Shown here one piece after another: positions 60,100 through 64,000 of a stretch of 64,000 nt of DNA. The notes under the pieces are model-generated. The model saw nothing but the letters and a program-made list of their open reading frames with translations. It had not been told where the DNA came from and ran no database searches. A program made the position numbers and the translations under genes. Every line of letters begins with the position of its first letter. Within the stretch, counting starts at the first letter, position 1. This DNA is from Thereva unica (Eukaryota > Arthropoda > Insecta > Diptera > Therevidae), in contig CATLJY010000058.1 of the NCBI GenBank assembly GCA_949987705.1, forward strand, positions 1 to 64,000, written 5' to 3'.

Positions 60100-60691
60100 C
60101 ATCCCTTTAGATTTTATGACTTGGACGGACCTCTTTGGCGTTGATTTTATTAATTCATCAATTGTATCTACAGAGTTACAGCCTCTATTAGTAAATGTTT
60201 ATTTGCAAAATGTTTGCCCTTTGGATTTTCTTTTATAATGTCCCAAAGATTTTCAATGCGGTTGAGATCTACTGATTGCGCCGTCTAATCCATGAGCTTA
60301 ATGTTTTTGGATTGAAACTATTCTTTAACCACCTTTGAAGTGTGTTTCGGATCGTTGTCCTGCTGAAACACCCACAAAAGGGCATATGCTGCTCAGCATA
60401 TGGTATCATTATAGACTCCAGTATTTCAATAGACTTAAAGCGAACCATCACCTCTTTGTATACATTAAGAGGGCCAACGCCATCATAAGAAAAACTACCC
60501 CAAAACATCACATTACCCACTTCATGTCTAATTGTGAGGTGGCAATAGCCAGGTTCAAGTCTCTCTCTCTTTGCTTTTCTCACGTGCTTGATTCCATCAG
60601 AGAAGAACAGATTCAATTTGGACTCATCAATGAATAAAACTGCCCTCCATTGACTAATAATCCAATTTTGATGATTTACCCTAAATAACAT
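60100..60691 (-). pseudogene. Tc1 transposase C-terminal half, frameshifted
   Basis: The open part 60691-60269 has WRAVLFIDESKLNLFFSDG with a catalytic Asp, IRHEVGNVMFWGSFSYDGVG and SIMIPYAEQHMPF. After a shift near 60370 another frame continues the family pattern with the second Asp region and NPIE-like end, down to about 60100, with stops. The N-terminal DNA-binding domain is not recognisable upstream. The protein would have cut and pasted the element at TA; it is inactive. Confidence 0.75.
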
Positions 60692-60847
60692 AAATGTGAA
60701 CCTAAAATCATTTAAAAAGTCCCTTATGATTAACTTTTTCGGATAGTTTTTTTTTGATTTTTTGGCTTTCGAACAAATCGATAACTTCTTAGATTATTTT
60801 CGATAGCTCTTCTCCGAAATAACTGAAATAGCTTTTAAGAACACTAT

Positions 60848-61006
60848 AGGCCAAACCTAAATGAAAAGTAACGTAGAAGTGGAGTAAACGTAACTTCCAC
60901 TGAAGTAGGTGTAACTTCCACTTACTTCCATTTTGGTCACTCTCATACATTCATATGCAATGGCACCTTACTTCACTTCACTTCACTTCCCATTTAGGTT
61001 TGGCCT
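60848..61006. mobile_element. 159-bp MITE nested in Tc1
   Basis: Ends AGGCCAAACCTAAATG and CATTTAGGTTTGGCCT are perfect inverted copies. CTTCACTTCACTTCACTTCC and GTAACTTCCACT motifs fill the interior. The flanking TAT may be the target duplication. Confidence 0.75.
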
Positions 61007-61520
61007 TATGGCCGGGTTAATGTTTGCAGTTCTGACTGCGCAGTCTAAATTTTTGCAGTTTTAAATTTAATGCTGCCTTAAGAGACTTCGAAAATTTAAC
61101 CGCAATGTTCATGAACGCTTTGCTGCTACTTAGATCGAAATCAATTCTGCGAACATGAACCCGGCCGTTTTGAATGGCAACCAAAATGCCACCTATGCTT
61201 TCAAAAAATATGATATTTGCAAGCATCCGCACTGGCAATGGTACAAAATGCAGTTATAGTTACACTGCATGTTTAAAATTGCCCATCACCTAAAAGGTTT
61301 CTATAGTCCAGGTCATAAAATCTAAAGGGAATGGACACAAAGTATTAAGACTTCTGTAAAGGTGCTATAGTTTTGCACAGCCCAAGGTGAACTAAGCGTA
61401 CTATTATTGTTGTCGTTGGAAAATTAGATATTAAAATGTTTTGATTTTTATGAAAAATAAAGCTGATAATTATAGTAATAAAGTGGCAAAATTTCGAGAT
61501 CGTAACTTTAATAGTTTGAT

Positions 61521-61531
61521 ATATATATATA
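61521..61531. repeat. Short (TA)n run
   Basis: About 11 bp of TA between the truncated Tc1 end and a Helitron CTAG end. Confidence 0.9.
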
Positions 61532-61827
61532 CTAGCATAAAACCCGCGTGCCTTGCAACGCCTTTAAAAACTGTTTATTATGTGCAATGTTTTCCTTAAA
61601 AAAAACCAACAAAAAAGTCAGCTGTTATTATCCCTAAAAAGGGTTTATTATAGTGCATTTTTTTAATAAATATGGTAAACAAATTACTGCGAATATCACC
61701 TCTCCTCAACAAATCTGCAAGTTTTAAAGCATCAAGAAAAGAGACATTTTAGGGTTTGACGAACGTTCGTTAAGTTTGTTCGCCTATTTACGTGGATGTA
61801 AGAAATTATGAAGCAATCACAAATGAA
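61532..61827 (-). mobile_element. Helitron 3' end fragment
   Basis: Nearly identical to 18539-18865, from the CTAG end inwards, with a short deletion. It is interrupted exactly at CACAAATGAA|T, an A|T site, by the next Helitron. Confidence 0.85.
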
Positions 61828-64000
61828 TCCTTACTAATATTATAAATGCGAAAGTAACTCTGTCTGCCTGTCTGTCTGTCTGTCTGTCTGTCTGTCGTCT
61901 GTCTGTCTGTCTGTCTGTCTGTTACGCTTTCACGCCTAAACCACTAAACCGATTTTGATGAAATTTGCAACAGACATAGTTTAGACCTTGGAGACGGACA
62001 TAGGCTACTTTTTATGGAGAACAAAAGGGTTGAAGGGGGTGAAATGGGGTTCAATAAGTTGCAAGGGGATTTTTTTCTATTGTATAAAAAGTAACTGACT
62101 GACAGACAACGCACAACTTAAACCGCTAGAGCTAAAGGGCTGAAATTTTGACTGTGCATCCCTATAATGGCGTGGACATCCACTAAAAAGCGATTTTTCG
62201 AAATTCATCCCCTAAGGGGGTGAAATGGGGTTTATCCAAACCGCTGGAGCTATAGGGCTGAAATTTGGACAGTGCATCCCTATAATGACGTTTACATCCA
62301 CTAAAAAACGATTTTTTGAAATTCATCCCCTAAGGGGGTGAAATGGGGTTTATCCAAACCGTTGGAGCTATAGGGCTGAAATTTTGACAGTGCATCCCTA
62401 TAATGGCGTGGACATCCACTAAGGGGGTGAAATGGGGTTTATCCAAACCGTTGGAGCTATAGGGCTGAAATTTTGACAGTGCATCCCTATAATGGCGTGG
62501 ACATCCACTAAGAAGCGATTTTTCGAAATTCATCCCCTAAGGGGGTGAAATGGGTTTACCCAAACCGCTGGAGCTTTAGGGCTGAAATTTTGACAGTGCA
62601 TCCCTATAATGACGTTTACATCCACTAAAAAGCGATTTTTCGAAATTCATCCCCTAAGGGGGTGAAATGGGGTTTATCCAAACCGTTGGAGCTATAGGGC
62701 TGAAATTTTGACAGTGCATCCCTATAATGGCGTGGACATCCACTAAGAAGCGATTTTTCGAAATTCATCCCCTAAGGGGGTGAAATGGGGTTTATCCAAA
62801 CCGTTGGAGCTATAGGGCTGAAATTTTGACAGTGCATCCCTATAATGGCGTGGACATCCACTAAGAAGCGATTTTTCGAAATTCATCCCCTAAGGGGGTG
62901 AAATGGGGTTTATCCAAACCGTTGGAGCTATAGGGCTGAAATTTTGACAGTGCATCCCTATAATGGCGTGGACATCCACTAAGAAGCGATTTTTCGAAAT
63001 TCATCCCCTAAGGGGGTGAAATGGGGTTTATCCAAACCGTTGGAGCTATAGAGCTGAAATTTTGACAGTGCATCCCTATAATGGCGTGGACATCCACTAA
63101 GAAGCGATTTTTCGAAATTCATCCCCTAAGGGGGTGAAATGGGGTTTATCCAAACCGCTGGAGCTATAGGGCTGAAATTTTGACAGTGCATCCCTATAAT
63201 GACGTTTACATCCACTAAAAAGCGATTTTTCGAAATTCATCCCCTAAGGGGGTGAAATGGGGTTTATCCAAACCGTTGGAGCTATAGGGCTGAAATTTTG
63301 ACAGTGCATCCCTATAATGGCGTGGACATCCACTAAGAAGCGATTTTTCGAAATTCATCCCCTAAGGGGGTGAAATGGGGTTTATCCAAACCGTTGGAGC
63401 TATAGGGCTGAAATTTTGACAGTGCATCCCTATAATGGCGTGGACATCCACTAAGAAACGATTTTTCGAAATTCATCCCCTAAGGGGGTGAAATGGGGTT
63501 TATCCAAACCGTTGGAGCTATAGGGCTGAAATTTTGACAGTGCATCCCTATAATGACGTGGACATCCACTAAGAAGCGATTTTTCGAAATTCATCCCCTA
63601 AGCGGGTTTAGCCAAACCGCTGGAGCTATAGGGCTGAAAGTTTGACAGTGCATCCCTATAATGACGTTTACATCCACTAAAAAGCGATTTTTCGAAATTC
63701 ATTCCCTAAGGGGGTGAAATGGGGTTTATCCAAACCGTTGGAGCTATACGGCTGAAATTTTGACAGTGCATCTCTATAATGGCGTGGACATCCACTATAA
63801 AGCAATTTTTCGAAATTCATCCCTTAAGGGGGTGAAATAGGGTTTATCCAAACCGCTGGAGCTATAGAATTGAAATTTTAACAGTGCATCCCTATAATGA
63901 CGTGGACATCCACTAAAGAGCGATTTTTCGAAATTCATCCCCTAAGGGTGTGAAATGGGGTTTATACAAACCCCTAAAGCTATACGGCTGATATTTTGAC
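61828..64000 (+). mobile_element. Helitron with 118-bp repeats, runs off the window
   Basis: Starts TCCTTACTAATATTATAAAT after A, with a GTCT array (61861-61922) and the conserved CACTAAACCGATTTTGATG. It is the same family as 18539-20968 but on the plus strand. Its insertion in a relative of itself shows repeated rounds of transposition. No gene is visible. Confidence 0.85.
62145..64000 (+). repeat. 118-bp tandem repeat array
   Basis: About fifteen units with CCTAAGGGGGTGAAATGGGG and TGAAATTTTGACAGTGCATC. Some units alternate GGCGTGGACATCC with GACGTTTACATCC. One unit near 62410 has lost about 35 bp. The order of variants mirrors the array at 18.9-20.7 kb, so the arrays share ancestry before insertion. 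Confidence 0.9.

Larger units (their letters stand above)
59854..61520 (-). mobile_element. Tc1-type transposon
   Basis: The left end CAGTATTGTGCAAAACTATA is flanked by TA. A long inverted copy of the inner left region (GGGCTGTGCAAAACTATAGC at about 60050) is found at 61365-61385, and the arms continue to AAACTATTAAAGTTACGATC, inverted at 61495-61515. The outermost 65 bp or so of the right terminus are missing and replaced by GATATATA. The transposase gene is on the minus strand and broken. A MITE is nested at 60848-61006. Confidence 0.8.

Overview
The window is transposon-packed, AT-rich eukaryotic DNA, most likely from an insect. The support is the mix of families: an R1-clade LINE, Jockey-type and RTE LINEs, Ty3/gypsy elements, Helitrons with A|T targets and CTAG ends, a Polinton/Maverick, Tigger/pogo, Tc1, hAT and several MITEs. 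I recognise no host gene and no cellular RNA gene. The species cannot be settled from the sequence. About twenty (TA)n arrays of roughly 10 to 140 bp punctuate the window, and almost every transposon end abuts one of them.

Layout. 1-2.8 kb: a partial gypsy-type element (gag cut by the window edge, LTR-like block, pol scrap). 2.8-3.45 kb: the 3' end of a Jockey-type LINE, ending at a 6-bp repeat beside a Polinton-like terminus (3456). 3.8-8.8 kb: two R1-clade LINE copies head to head on one (TA)n array, each with its poly(A) tail joined to (TA)n. 8.8-11.3 kb: a Helitron with 121-bp tandem repeats. 11.3-12.3 kb: TA-flanked palindromic elements. 12.4-17.6 kb: a full-length Ty3/gypsy element with nearly identical LTRs and one open gag-pol frame. 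18-22.3 kb: Helitrons with 118-bp and 128-bp arrays. 22.4-26.8 kb: an element with about 600-bp inverted repeats that holds a broken DUF7869-like gene and a nested MITE. 26.9-29.6 kb: two more Helitrons. 30-32.3 kb: a broken RTE-like LINE.

32.4-45.4 kb is a decayed Polinton/Maverick: maturation protease, major capsid protein (its 3' end hit by a hAT with a perfect 8-bp target duplication), pVI/pX-like and penton-like minor capsid genes, conserved small virion genes, packaging ATPase and a chromodomain integrase missing part of its core. Only an N-terminal scrap of the protein-primed DNA polymerase remains. 45.6-47.9 kb: Tigger. 47.9-51.1 kb: a Helitron with replicase-helicase remains. 52-59.7 kb: the 5' part of the Jockey-type LINE, carrying a nested LINE fragment, a MITE and an intact 991-codon RTE. 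It stops at 59673 at the same 6-bp repeat and the same Polinton-like terminus seen at 3456. 59.85-61.5 kb: Tc1. 61.5-64 kb: Helitrons.

The most notable inference joins these parts. The two LINE halves and the two Polinton termini form one insertion if the 45.57-59.80 kb segment is inverted between the (TA)n arrays at its edges. (TA)n is its own reverse complement, so such arrays can act both as transposon targets and as inversion (or misassembly) breakpoints.
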